From NCBI RefSeq assembly GCF_900090045.1, contig NC_041782.1, positions 1,175,001 to 1,239,000 of the forward strand: a stretch of 64,000 bases of DNA. The letters are read 5' to 3'. The position numbers were made by a program, and so were the translations under genes. The notes beneath the pieces were generated by a model. The model searched no databases. It worked only from the letters and a program-made list of their open reading frames with translations, and had not been told where the DNA came from. Source of the DNA: Plasmodium malariae. Its lineage: Eukaryota > Apicomplexa > Aconoidasida > Haemosporida > Plasmodiidae. Below are positions 37,360-49,500 of this stretch, piece after piece (within the stretch, counting starts at the first letter, position 1; the number at the start of each line of letters is the position of its first letter).

Positions 37360-40300
37360 ATGGAATTGGATGAACAACTGGAAAGTGAGTTAACAATTCA
37401 TGAAACACATGTTCATACGGACGACAAAAAAAATGAAACACGCTTGAATAGTTTACACATAAATATAAAAAATAATGGATGTATGCATGACACAGTTGAG
37501 GGGAAAGAACGAGAGCATTTAATTAATTCTTATCAGGAGGATACGTATGAAAAAAAAAAGAAAAAAAAAGAATGTGTTTTACGTTATATTAACAATGAGG
37601 GAGTCTCTATGATCAGCAGTTATGATCATATAATCAATGTTAATGAATCTTCTCCCAGCAATGTGGACATTATTAATATACACGAAAAAGCGAAAACAAA
37701 TTACAAGATTGATATATCATTAAGTTCTAACACGAGTGTAAAATATACAGATCAAAAAGCTAATAACATAAACAACGATGATAATAATTTGTCAGATAGC
37801 GCAAATGATCTATCTCAAGCAAATGTGTTTTTGAAGGAGATGAAGAGAGCAAACGCTGTCTCTTCAAGTCTATATGATGTAAATTCTTCAGACAATGAAA
37901 GAAAAAATTTGCACTTGGCATACTACTCTAGTGAATGCAATTTTCTGCCCAGGGAAAAAACGAACCGTTCGTGTCATTCGAGCGGATCATGCAGATCGAA
38001 CCGTCCAACTCGATCAAACCGATCAATCCTATCAAACCGATCAATCCGATCGAACCGATCAATCCGATCAAACCGATCAATCCGATCAAACCGATCAAAC
38101 CAATCAGACCGATCAAACCGATCAGACCGATCAAACCGATCAGACCGATCAAACCGATCAGACCGATCAAACCTATCAATCCAATCAAACCGATCAATCC
38201 AATCAAACCGATCAAACCGATCAAACCCATCAAACCGATCAATCCAATCAAACCGATCAATCCAATCAAACCTATCAATCCAATCAAACCCATCAATCCG
38301 TTCAAACCTTTTAAACGGTTTAATATTACCTAGTGAAGAAAAGATAAACACTCTCAAAAGTTTATCTTATGAGAATAATAAAAAACATGAACAAGCCAGA
38401 AAATTTAGCATTGACAAGGGAAATGAACCTTCTGGTCATAATAATGACGAAGCGGCTATGATAAACAGTGACAACTGTAATGAAGATAGTGATGATGACA
38501 AAGAAATAAAAAACATATTAAATGTACTTGAAAATTTAAAGAATTATAAATTTCATGATTCGGACAATTTTGAAAATGACGAAAATTATGAACATTTTGA
38601 TGATAAAGATGGATTTAATGAAGAAAATTCCAGCTCTCATACGGATGAAAATGGAAAGGATAATTATAGAAAAGCTGCTAATTCTCTTCATGATCAGAAC
38701 ACACCTTTCTTAGGAAACGCACACACATTTGGTAGTGTGAATGGAAATGTAGATGAATATACGAAGGTAAATGCAAATGCAAATGCAAATACGTTTGCAA
38801 GTACAAATGCAAATGCAAATACGCTTGCAAGTACAAATGCAAATGCAAATACGTTTGCAAGTACAAATACAAATGCAAAAACAAAAGCGCGTGATAATAA
38901 AGAATATATAGATATTCCAAGGATAAAAGATGCATATAAGAAATATGCTGTTTTGAGCAACCATTTTGATGAATATGAACTAAAGGAAAGATATATAGAA
39001 CAAAATAATGAAAACAGAGTGACAGTTCAATACATTTGCGGACAGAACGATGAGGAAGAAAAGAACAGTCAAGACGAATTGCTTGAAAGGAATTATGATA
39101 TGATGGGTGATGAGTCGTATGAACAGTATGACCTGGATTGTAACAAAAAATGTACAAACGAAGAAGAAAAAAGAAACATACCAAATAAAAGCACATCAAC
39201 ATCATATGGTATACACATAAAACAAATTGTAAATGACGAATATGTAAACAATGAATTTTGTAGTTCATCGAATTATGTTAAAAAAAAAAAAAAAAAAAAA
39301 AAAGACATGGATATGGACATAGGGATAGAGATGGAAATGCACACAGAGCAGGACAAAAATGATGAGCACAATCAGAAGGAGGAAATAATATTAGATGCAC
39401 AAAGTAGTAATATGATGCAAAACAACTGCTCCAGTACTGACAAAAAAGAGGCAAAAGTTTTAGAGAAAATACGAAAAAAAAAACTTCTAAGAGATAATGT
39501 TAATAACTTGAAAAATAAGGAGCAAAATTACCTGAACAGTTCAGGTGATTTAAATGCAAATGTAACCAACTCAAATGTGACAAATTATGCATGTACAAAG
39601 ACGGACAGAATAGACAATAATGCTCATAATGTCTCTGATACGACTAGTACTAAGAATGTATATTTTCAAAATAAGGACTTATCTGAGGAAATCAAAAATA
39701 TAATGAATGTAAACAATAGTGTAAATGAAGAAAGTAATTTTGAATTTGACCGTTATCTGAACAAGCTACAGAATTTGAAAAGTCTGCTTCACCAGGAAAA
39801 TTGCGCCAGTGGGCATGAGGACGATAGCGATGTGGACGGTAAAGATGACAAAAATAATGAGGAGGATGGTAACGATGATGATGATGATAGTAGTAGTAAT
39901 ATTCGTGTAAGTAGAGATGAACAGTCTGACGTGGGTGATAAGACAGAAATTGAGGGAAGAGAAGATGAAGCAGAGATTGACAAAGTGGAAGAGAGAAAAA
40001 AGAACAAAAAAAGAACAAAAAAGGTACAAAAAAAGGAAAAAAAAAAAAAAAAAAAAAAAAAAGGAAAGGGAAAGGGAAAGGGAAAGAGAAAGAGAAAGAG
40101 AAAGAGAGAGCAAAAGAGAGAGCGAAAGAGAGGGCGAAAGAGAGAGCGAAAGAGAGAGCGAAAGAGAGGGCGAAAGAGAGAGCGAAAGAGAGAGCGAACG
40201 GGAAAGTCATCAAGATAACCAACACGATAGCCAACACCAAACTACTGTTCAGTGTCGAGGGGAGGAAAACAGTAGTGTACAAAATGAAACAAATAAGTAT

Positions 40301-43300
40301 GCACTACGAAATAGTGCAAAGGAAAATTCAGAGCGTTCTGGCGCACGCACCCTAGAGATACAAGTGCTAGTCGAAAAGTACAAGTTTTTAAAAAATGAAA
40401 TGAAAAATATGCAAAATAAAATAGTGAGCTACAAAAAAATGGAAAAAACATATCATAAGAGTAAAGAGAAATATAAGAACAAACTGTCAATGATTAATGA
40501 GTATGAGAAAAAAATTGATTACATTATAACAGATTTTAACAAATTAAAAGAAGCATGTACAAGTAAGGAAAAAAAGCTAGCTAAATATGAAGAAATAACA
40601 AAATATATGAATGAACAATTTTGTATTAGTAAAATACAATTCGAAAATAAAATGAATGAGTATGTTGTCTTTTTAAAAAAGAAGGATTCAGATATATATA
40701 TGCTTAAAGAACTGATTAAAGAAAAAGAAAAAATCATTTCTTTTAATGAAAATATACTTAAACAGTATAAAAATGATATAGACGACATGTTAAGGCAAAA
40801 CATAGAAAGAGTTGAACATGTTAAGGCAAAATTAAAAACGCAGCAAAGTATGATAGCAGAAAAAAATACAAAAATACAAAAAATGGAACAAGATGTTAGA
40901 ATATATATAGAAAAAGTAAATAAAATGGAGGGTGAAATAAAAACATTAGAGTATCAAATAGATCTAGATAAAGAGAAACAAAAGGTATTAAAAAAAAATA
41001 GTGAAAAAGAAGCGGAAAAAAATGCAAAATTGACAGATGAGTTAGACCAAATGAATAAAGAAAATAGGGAGTTACATTACAAAGTAGAGCATTTATTAAA
41101 AAATGAAAAAATTATATTGAACGATAAAAACGAATTAGTTGAATGGAACAAGAACCTGAACAAAGAGATAGAAAAGGTTAGGATCGAAATGAATATACTT
41201 CTAGTGGAAAAGGAAAAAGTAGAAGAAATGTATAATATGAAAAAGTCAGAAAAGATTAAAATAGACCAACAGGTAGAAATACTGAAGGAAGAAAATGAAC
41301 GGAAGGATGATGAACTAGTCAAATTAAAAGAAATGCTGTCCCATCTAGAAAAACAAAACGTTGAACTAAGCGAAGAGAGGGATGAACTGAATAAAAAGAA
41401 AGAAATAGAAACTACAGAAAAGGAAAATATACAGAGCATTTTTGAGAAAGCAAATAAAGAAATAGAACAATACATACGTGAAAAGAAGTTATTGGAAGAG
41501 AAAGTAGAAGAATTACAAAAATGCAAAGATGCTGTAGTTACTAGGAGTGAAGAGGATATTAAAAAGTTGAAAGAACAGATAACAGAGTTAGAACAAAAAC
41601 TGGATGAGGAAAATAAATTATATTGTAAAGAAAAAGAAGTAATAGAAAATTTAAATGAAGAAAAAAAAAAAATTATTAAAGAATGTGAAAAATTGAAAAA
41701 TAAAAATAAAAAAATTACAACCAAATTGAAAGAAAATAAAATAAATAATGAAGAAAATTTAAATAAAATTAAAAGAGAAAAAGAGGATTTCCTTGAAAAG
41801 GAAAAGGATAATTTTTCGGAAAAGGTTCATTCACTCGAATTAGCTTTTCAGCAGTCATATAACGAAATACATGAACAAAAGAATGACTTAGAAATGGAAT
41901 TAAAGGAATTAAAAATAATAAATGAAGATATAAAGAAAAACTCGAAAAATCTTCTAAATGTAAATGATGTGTTGATAAAAGAAATGAAAACATACAATGA
42001 GGAGAAGGAAAAATTTATTAAAGGGTTAAACCACATTAAACAAGCTTATATCAAAATAAAAAATGAAAATGAACAACTCAAAAAAGATGCTTTTACATAT
42101 ATCAAAAAAGAAGTACAAGAGAATTACGTTCCTGTCGATACGCATAATAATATATTAACAGAGCAAAAAAGGATAAATTTAGAAAAAGACATGCTCAGGA
42201 CGCAACTGAAGGAGAAGGAGGCGCTCATAATAAACCTGAATAAGGAAAACTTCGAAATGAATGAACAATTGGGAAGAATAACGAAGGAAAACGAGGATCT
42301 AAACACAAACATAAAGGTCAAGGCGAAGATTACGGAGGATGTGGTGCTCAACGTGGAGGTGAAACTGCGAGACGCTAGTGCAGGCGTGTGTGTATATGCA
42401 TATGCGCCTATATATGTGTGTGTACCTGTGGATGTGCATATTATCTGCATATCATATGCATATCATATGCATATTATGTGTATATTATGTGTATATTATG
42501 TGTATATTATGTGTATATTATGTGTATATTATGTGTATATTATGTGTATACGTGTTTGCTCATTAGCAGACACTCATTAACTTCTTTCCCCCTTTTGCGC
42601 CTATTTTTTCCGCGTGCAGAAGTTGAAGCTGGACTTGAACAGCAAAGAAGAAGAGATAAAAAAAAAGACGTTGGAGGTCAAGAAAATAGAGAGGGACTAC
42701 AAAAAGTTATTAGACGATTACAAGACAGAAAAGAAAAATTTAGTTTCAAAATATGAAAATGAGTTAGATGCATACATGAGCAAGTGCGAATCTACCCATA
42801 CAAAGTATAAGAAGTGTGAGGAAGAGGTGAGGACTGATATAATAAAATCATACTCGTGTGTTGTATAATAAATGCAGTGATGAATGTATTTATACCTGAA
42901 CGTGTGCATGTACAATGTATTTTTCCGTAACATGTGCACAATTCGCTCAGCGTACGCAAGGATGAGGTTTCCTAAAAATGCATTTTTATAAACTACTATG
43001 AAGACATGCAAATTGGTCTTTTTTTTTTTTTTTATATCACCGTGAAGATGTTTGCGGAATATGCAAACGAGCAGAATACACACGTGCATACATATACATA
43101 TATATGCCTAACCTTTTTTATACATATTGACCGCAAAACATGCTTGTATCTCATTTCTCTCCTGTCCCGTAATATAGGTTAAGGAACTAAAAAATAAACT
43201 GAACTTGAAGGACGAAGTAATAGAGTACACCCATAAGGAAATTGAAAAAATTAAGGAAGTGTTCTGGTACATAAGAACAAAATGCTCCATTGTAGTATTC

Positions 43301-44056
43301 GTGCCAATATGCGTGTGGGTCAAAGTATTCGTTCTAGTATGCGTAGTAGTATTCATTCCATTGTGCATACGCGTAATAGTGTTCATTCCATTGTGCATAC
43401 GCGTAATAGTATTCATTCCATTGTGCATACGCGTAATAGTATTCATTCCATTGTGTAACTTTGTCGGCATCATCCCGTTTTCTCATCCTTCTCCTAGCGT
43501 TCTAGCTTGTTCACTGCGCCGAGCTCTTTCATGGTACTCTTTTTTGTTTTATTTTTATCCATTTGTAGTAACGAATACGAATGCAAAATAAAAAATGTTA
43601 TAGAAGAAAAGGATAAGGAATTATATGCAATGCAGAAGAAGTATAAGGAGCTGCATGAAGACAACAACGTAAGTTCAATTGTGAAAAAAAAAAAAAAAAA
43701 GCACACATGTGTATGTGCGTATGTGTGTGCATACGTATATGCAGATGTATGGGTATATGAATATACATAGATATATGTACTCACACATTCACATGTGCAC
43801 ACATTATATGCACTGTACCTGACGAATATTTTCACCCCTTGGGCAATTTCTTTCCCCTCAGGTAAGTAAAAACGAAATAATAAAATTACACAAAATGTTG
43901 GAGGAGGCAAATAAAAAAATAAAAAAGAGAGACATGGAAATGTACATACTACTTGAAGAAAACAAAAAACAAAAAGAAAAGGCTGCCAAGAAAATGAACA
44001 AGGTGAATGAATTGCTAAATAATATACAAAAGGAATATACAGACAATATTCCTTAA
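37360..44056 (+). CDS. Large coiled-coil protein with SNR repeats, one apparent frameshift
   Basis: Unknown family. The first exon runs from ATG 37360 to about 42385 but changes frame inside the poly-A/AG tract at 40037-40200. Later exons join in phase: 42620-42826, 43178-43266, 43569-43668 and 43862-44056 (TAA), giving roughly 1,870 residues. The N-terminal half is low-complexity: acidic and Asn-rich, with a Ser-Asn/Ile-Arg repeat (38000-38310) and an Ala-Asn repeat (38765-38885). It then has a Lys/Glu/Arg charge block. From about 40340 to the end it is an almost continuous coiled coil of some 850 residues (leucine-spaced E/K/N heptads, e.g. EKYKFLKNEMKNMQNKI), like long filament or centrosomal/inner-membrane-complex proteins. 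No catalytic domain, signal peptide or membrane segment. The donor after 42385 (GTGTGT) is the weakest splice call. Confidence 0.75.
37995..38312 (+). repeat. Coding 9-bp TCAAACCGA repeat
   Basis: About 35 copies of a 9-bp unit (TCAAACCGA, TCAATCCGA, TCAGACCGA) encode Ser-Asn-Arg, Ser-Ile-Arg or Ser-Asp-Arg in the gene frame. Because of the unit sequence, five of the six frames are free of stops, so it generates four large spurious ORFs. Confidence 0.95.
42450..42555. repeat. 11-bp ATTATGTGTAT array in an intron
   Basis: About nine copies of ATTATGTGTAT preceded by CATATCATATG copies, in the first intron of the large coiled-coil gene (42386-42619). Since the unit is 11 bp, every plus-strand frame is open. 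Confidence 0.85.
43345..43455. repeat. 30-bp tandem repeat in an intron
   Basis: About four copies of a unit with ATTCATTCCATTGTGCATAC then GCGTAATAGT, within intron 43267-43568 of the large coiled-coil gene. It is in-register with codons and so resembles a coding repeat (FIPLCIRVIV). The flanking donor (GTACAT at 43267) and acceptor (TTTGTAG at 43568) place it in an intron. Confidence 0.8.
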
Positions 44057-44207
44057 AATGTAAGTAAATTTTGTGCTTACGCTGTTTGCGCTTATGCAAT
44101 TTTGCGGTTATGCAATTTTGCGGTTTTACGGTTGCACATTTTTTCAGTTTGGGACATTTTTACGATCTACAAATTTTGAATCTCCTTTTAAAAATTTTCC
44201 TTTTTAA

Positions 44208-44245
<38 letters not shown>

Positions 44246-44947
44246 GCAGCCACATTGTTATGGTTATAATTTTGAATTCGTTGTGTCAAAAATTTTTTGT
44301 TTTTCGTTATTCCTTATTCGTTTTTTATTTTTTTATATTTCGTTTCTCATTTTTAACGTGTACCAATTTTGAACAGTATGTTGTGGTTTGTCTTATTTTG
44401 CATCCCTTGTGTTTACATACACAAAAAAAAAAAAAAAAAAAGAATAAAAATAAAAATAACGACATTACAAAATTAACAAGATAAATTATGATATGTGTTA
44501 TATGGCATAATACGATGTGAAATAACAAAATAAAAAATAAAACAAATCGAAACAGAGAAAAATAATACAGCATGGAGTGCTATGAGATGGAGTGCTATGA
44601 GATGGAGTGCTATCAGATAGTGCGGTACAGTATGGTACGGTGTAACTGCGCTTTCATAGGTAAAGGTCGATTACATATACATATTATATACATACGCGCC
44701 TTTTTTAATAAAACCATTATGATATTGTTTTAATAAACACAAAATTTTAAAAGACGTTTCCTTCTGCATTCACTAGTGCGATACACATATGTATGCACTT
44801 ATAAATGCACGCATGCATGTATGTGCGTGTGACGAACAGTTTTTACTCATTTGATAATGCGTAAAATGCTAATAATAGTCAATCAGACGGGGGAGAGAAA
44901 TAGGTAAATATCGAAAAATACACACAATTTTGCATAAAAACATTTAT
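44057..44947. other. Convergent intergenic region
   Basis: Between the 3' ends of the coiled-coil gene (+) and the helicase (-). It contains poly-A runs at 44214-44243 and 44421-44440 and three copies of a GAGTGCTATGAGATG-type 15-bp repeat near 44574-44620. It probably holds both 3'-UTRs. No gene seen. Confidence 0.6.
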
Positions 44948-47900
44948 TCAGTATTCCTCATCTGAGGATGATAAAACATCATTAGGTGTAATCATATGAA
45001 CACTTTTGCGCACAAGCTCTAAACTTCTAGGGGGAGTTGATATTTTCTTAAACGCAAGTTCACTAGGTGTTGATATGTTTGGAGCAGTTAGTCCCATTTT
45101 GTTCAAGGGCATATCAAATAATGCATCATTCATTTTCCTTTTCATTCTTTTCAGTTGTATGTCGTTATGTAAATTATTCTTCAAGATAAAGTTTTCCAGT
45201 TCCTTGTCGACTACTTCGTTTTTCTTCTTCAGATGGCTGTAAATAAGAAACGCTATTTTTTTTTCCGATGGGAGAATGAAAGTGATGGCTTGTCCTGACG
45301 GAAAAAAAAAAAAAAAAAAAAAAAAGAATAAATAATTAAACAATGCAAAATTAAATGAAGTAAAATTAACGAAGCAAGTGCACAAACATATACAACGTGC
45401 GTATATAAAAATATAAACTCATCACTTTCAACAAGGCACAAAATAAGATATACACCAAACGACAAACAATGAACGATGATCGACGAACGACGAACTACAA
45501 GCTACAAGCTACAAGCTTCAAGCTACAAGCTACAAGCTACAAACTACAAGCTACAAGCTACAAACTACAAGCTACAAACTACAAACTACAAGCTACAAAC
45601 TACAAACTACAAGCTACAAACTACAAACTACAAGCTACAAACTACAAGCTACAAGCTTCAAGCTACAAACTACACGCTACAAACTACAAACTACAAGCTA
45701 CAAACTACAAGCTACAAACTACAAGCTACAAACTACAAACTACAAGCTACAAACTACAAGCTACAAACTACAAACTACAAACTACAAACTACAAGCTACA
45801 AACTACAAACTACAAGCTACAAACTACAAGCTACAAACTACAAGCTACAAACTACAAACTACAAACTACAAACTACAAACTACAAACTACAAACAAACGG
45901 TTAGCCAAAATTACAGAAACGGTAAAGGGCACGCATCCAACCCTGTTGGCGGTTATGTCCAAGAACATACAAGCACAAAATAGTGCATATACATATACGC
46001 GCAAACAAGCATATATATACATATATATGCATGTATTTACGTATGTATGTAAGCACGAACGCCGTAATGGAACAGGGTGGACATACCTGTGCTGTTCATC
46101 CTGGAACACCGTCCTATCCGGTGAATGTAAATGAAAATATCATTGGGGCAATCATAGTTAATGACGAAGTTCAAATCAACAACATCTATTCCACGTGCCA
46201 TCAAATCTGTACTAATCATAATTTGTGTCTTTTTCTTTTTCAAGCATTCGAACTTATATATCCTTTGTGTTTGATCAATATCTCCATAAATATAGTCCAT
46301 CGAAATATGTCTAAGCGAAATTTCTTTTTTCAATCTGTCATATAGGGACAAAAGATTTTTTTTACTATTACAAAAAATAAAGCATTGTTCATTTTTTATA
46401 AAATTTTGTATACAGTTCAACAAATACATATATTTGACATTTTCTTCAAGAATATAAAACTTTTTTTCTATAAATACATTATTATCCCCTACTTTTATTG
46501 TTATGAATCTTTTATTTAAATATGGTTTTACCAATTCACATATATGTTCTGAACATGTGCAGGAAAAAAAACCTCTTATTGCATCAGGTCTGATATTTTT
46601 CAAAATAGATATAACTGAATATATAAATTGGTTTGTAAATAATTTGTCAAATTCGTCCAGAATAACATATTTGGTATTTATTAGTGATAAGTATTTTTTA
46701 TTTATAAAACTGATTAAGGTTTTTACATTCGCTATGATTATATCTACTCCCTTCTGTATATCATTATACGCTTTTGTGTAATTAATTCCACTAAATAATA
46801 TACATGATTTTAATTTCTTCATCGATACTCTATTCATTTCGTCGTATATTTGTACACATAATTCCCTCGTCGGGGTTAGTATTAAAGCGTGTGCAGATGG
46901 GCAGCCCCTTCTTCCTTTCGTTTGAGGCTTCTTTTCGCTCTTATAGTCCTCGTACGTCTTCCCCTCCTCATTTTCCTCCTTCTCTGCTTGCTCCTCTTCC
47001 GCTATATTGTGCCTATCATCTCTATGATCCCATTTCTCCATGTGATAGTTTACCCTTCCTTCAAACTTCTTACAATTCATTATGTGAATAACTAACGAGA
47101 TGATAAAGGAAAGGGTCTTCCCTGAACCTGTTCTACTAGTAGCTATAAAATCTCTTCCACTCAAAAAAATGGGGATAACTATACTTTGAATAGGTGATAA
47201 AACACTAATAGATAGATTGTACATATTTTGTAGTATATCCTTATCTATTAAATTTTTTATTTGTAAAAAGGAAAAAATTGGTTTAGGTACATTAAACCCT
47301 ACAGCGCTAATATTATTTTTTTTTTTATATTGCACACTTTCTTCTAGCGTAAAGTTATTTATACTTTCGTCTGTAATAAATATATCCTTTTTAAATTTTT
47401 CCAATTCAATTTCTTCATAATTCATATCATCAATAATTTTATCCCCTTCCTTGTCGTTCCTCCTTTCGCTCTGGTACTGCAGACAATCGAATCCATCGTG
47501 CTCAACATGTTCATCATATCCATCATATCCATCATGTCCATCATATCCATCATGTCCATCATGTCCATCATATCCATCATATCCATCATATCCATCATGT
47601 CCATCAAGTCTATCGCTCTTATTCTTCGCAGCAGTACCGCTCTTCCGGACATAGTTACCCTGCTTTCCGTTACCATCCTCAAGTATTTTTTCGTGTATTA
47701 ACTCCTCATTTTTTTTTTCAAGAAATTCGTAGATATCAGCCGTGGCGTTGTTGTCATCCAGGCTGCTATCATCATTATCTCCATGTTGACCTTTTCCATT
47801 TCCTCTTATGTACCTTTTGCTCGCATGTGGACCCTCCTCACCTACTGATTCTTTCCCTTGATCCCTCTTACTTGTAACATGTTCATAATTATTCTTTAAT

Positions 47901-48166
47901 TTTTCTTTTTTCTCTGATATTTTTTTCTCCTCTTCTATTACTTTATTTATTTCTTCCATGAACTGATCTAATGGATCAATTTCGTCTTTCCCTAGGAGTT
48001 CCTCTCCTATCTCATTATCTCGATTTTCCTCATTCGGGTTTTTTGTTACATTTGACTTTTCATTTTTTGCATTTTCTTTGTTTTCTAATTCTTTTCCTTT
48101 TCCTGCTTTTTCTTCTTCTTTCTCATCATCATGTTCAAAAAATTTACCTTCATCTGAGTTGCTCAT
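44948..48166 (-). CDS. DEAD-box ATP-dependent RNA helicase
   Basis: It unwinds or remodels RNA using ATP. Two exons: 48166-46087 and 45294-44948, joined in phase 1 at a glycine codon (808 residues). Motifs in order: Q-motif region with SPIQSIVIP, motif I ATSRTGSGKT (K350), Ia PTRELCVQIYDEM, motif II DEFD (D504-D507, replacing the usual DEAD), motif III-like SCTCSE, motif IV FIFCNSKKN, motif V STDLMARGIDV and motif VI HRIGRCSR. The RecA2 fold finishes in exon 2 (GQAITFILPSEKK). A charged Lys/Glu-rich N-terminus of about 250 residues includes a Tyr/His-Asp-Gly repeat. I chose the start MSNSDEG; an in-frame ATG seven codons upstream (48187) is the alternative. The C-terminus is acidic (SSSDEEY). 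The subfamily is unclear; a ribosome-biogenesis or splicing role is possible. Confidence 0.9.
45295..46086 (-). other. 792-bp intron of the helicase gene, mostly tandem repeat
   Basis: On the minus strand the donor is GTATGT and the acceptor is a long T-run plus CCGTCAG. It interrupts the gene just after motif VI. Half of it is the CTACAAACTACAAG array (45490-45895). The intron length is exactly divisible by three, but it holds stops. Confidence 0.85.
45490..45895. repeat. CTACAAACTACAAG/CTACAAG array
   Basis: About 400 bp of 7-bp units CTACAAA and CTACAAG in irregular order, with one CTTCAAG and one CTACACG variant. There is no stop in any plus-strand frame, giving 142- and 221-codon spurious ORFs of Tyr-Lys-Leu-Gln. 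The strand asymmetry (no T besides one per unit) is strong. Confidence 0.95.
47510..47612 (-). repeat. Coding Tyr/His-Asp-Gly repeat in the helicase
   Basis: About eleven 9-bp units encode YDG or HDG in the N-terminal extension. It is in frame. Alternative frames read Met-Met-Asp. Confidence 0.9.
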
Positions 48167-48635
48167 CGTTAGGAACAAAACAAACAAATTCCCTTTTTGC
48201 GGCTTGTCACTCGAGTGCCTTTTACATATGTACCCATATCATACAATCGTATGAACAAGCATATGTATGTGTTTACATATGTATATGCTTACGTAAGTAT
48301 CCTCTTCAAACTGTTAGCAGTAGAGCGATACGGCACGTTTCTAACTATTACGCACAAACGAAAAAAAAAAATTGATCCAACTGGAATAAAAAAAAAAAAA
48401 AGAAAAACGTTCATCGAAAGAAATCAAACAAGGGGAAAAATATCCCTACTCACACTGTTTCGTGTATATATGAACATATACATGTTGGTATGTACAAGTG
48501 CGGATATGAACATAAATATGAACATATACAATATGGTGTATAAAAAAGTAATGGATTCTTATAACTATTTACAAAAAAAATTCCAGCATGCAAGTACTAT
48601 TTATATGTACATAATAATATAAATATATAAATATG

Positions 48636-48678
<43 letters not shown>

Positions 48679-48778
48679 GGTAAAGGCTGCAATGTATGCT
48701 GGTCGATCCGAAGGGGAAAATGCCTTTTGTGTAGTTCAAAAAAAAAAAAAAAAAAAAAAATATATATAGATTGATAAT

Positions 48779-49102
48779 ATGATTTTTCCAAAAAGTTTAA
48801 AAAAACGATTTGAAGATAGCAACATAAATGAGAGGCTGCAAGAAATAAAAAAAAAAAAAAAAAAAAAAAAAAGAGCAAAGAAAGGAAACGAAAGAAATGA
48901 AAAGAAAAACCCACTGGCGCAGGCGGTAGTTTTTGACTTTGAGAGAAAGGGCCTTAACGTGTTCCCTTTTGTATTTTTATTTTTGTATCATTCTATTTTT
49001 TATCTTTATATCGTTATACTGTTCTATTATCTTATTTTTATTTTTTTTTTTATTTTTCTTTTCCCCTTCCCACCATGGCTCAAGTGCCGAATGCAGGACT
49101 GA
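48779..49102 (+). CDS. Candidate short two-exon basic protein
   Basis: Exon 1 is 48779-48958: it starts MIFPKSLKKRFEDSNINERL, then a poly-Lys run, then NPLAQAVVFDFERKGLN. The donor is GTGTTC, the intron 48959-49084 is a T-rich stretch, and the acceptor CTCAAG leads to a final CRMQD and TGA. This gives about 65 residues. The amphipathic basic N-terminus and the folded-looking NPLAQAVVFDFE segment are unlike flanking non-coding DNA. The 25-A run could hide a frame error. No family recognised; a nucleolar or RNA-binding protein is a guess. It lies between the divergent helicase and peptidase genes, in the direction of the peptidase. Confidence 0.35.
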   Translation: MIFPKSLKKRFEDSNINERLQEIKKKKKKKKRAKKGNERNEKKNPLAQAVVFDFERKGLNVFPFVFLFLYHSIFYLYIVILFYYLIFIFFFIFLFPFPPWLKCRMQD

Positions 49103-49270
49103 TGTGTATACATAAAACGAACATATATTACATGTGTGATACCCCACGCGTAACATGTACACAGTAGACACATACCGCGTTCTACTGCATACAGTTACTT
49201 TGGCGGACAATTAAACTACATGATACACATATACGTAAGTGTATGTATATTATGAGGATACGTGCTCGCC

Positions 49271-49307
<37 letters not shown>

Positions 49308-49500
49308 TTATATATGCTTACATATGTTTGTATGTGAATGCCTATGGGTGAAGCTCCATCTGTGCTAACTTTTCGTAAGGTCTATCGTTTATTTAGAGTT
49401 ATCTGAAAATTAGTGTGTCAATTCAGTGGGCAGCCTACTTGTTGATGTCTGGTTCAAGTGTATACATATATACATACAAATCGAGGAAAGACGAAGCAGA

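Noticed and set aside
37895..38357. Four ORFs of 125-139 codons around the SNR repeat on both strands
   Set aside because: Shadows of the 9-bp coding repeat; only the SNR frame continues into non-repeat coding sequence.
39692..40282. A minus-strand ORF with FALSFALS repeats and further smaller ones nearby
   Set aside because: It is the antisense of the Lys/Arg/Glu tract of the large coiled-coil gene.
45469..46134. A 221-codon plus-strand ORF of Tyr-Lys-Leu-Gln repeats
   Set aside because: It is a translation of the CTACAAR array inside the helicase intron. All three plus frames are open and there is no non-repeat domain.
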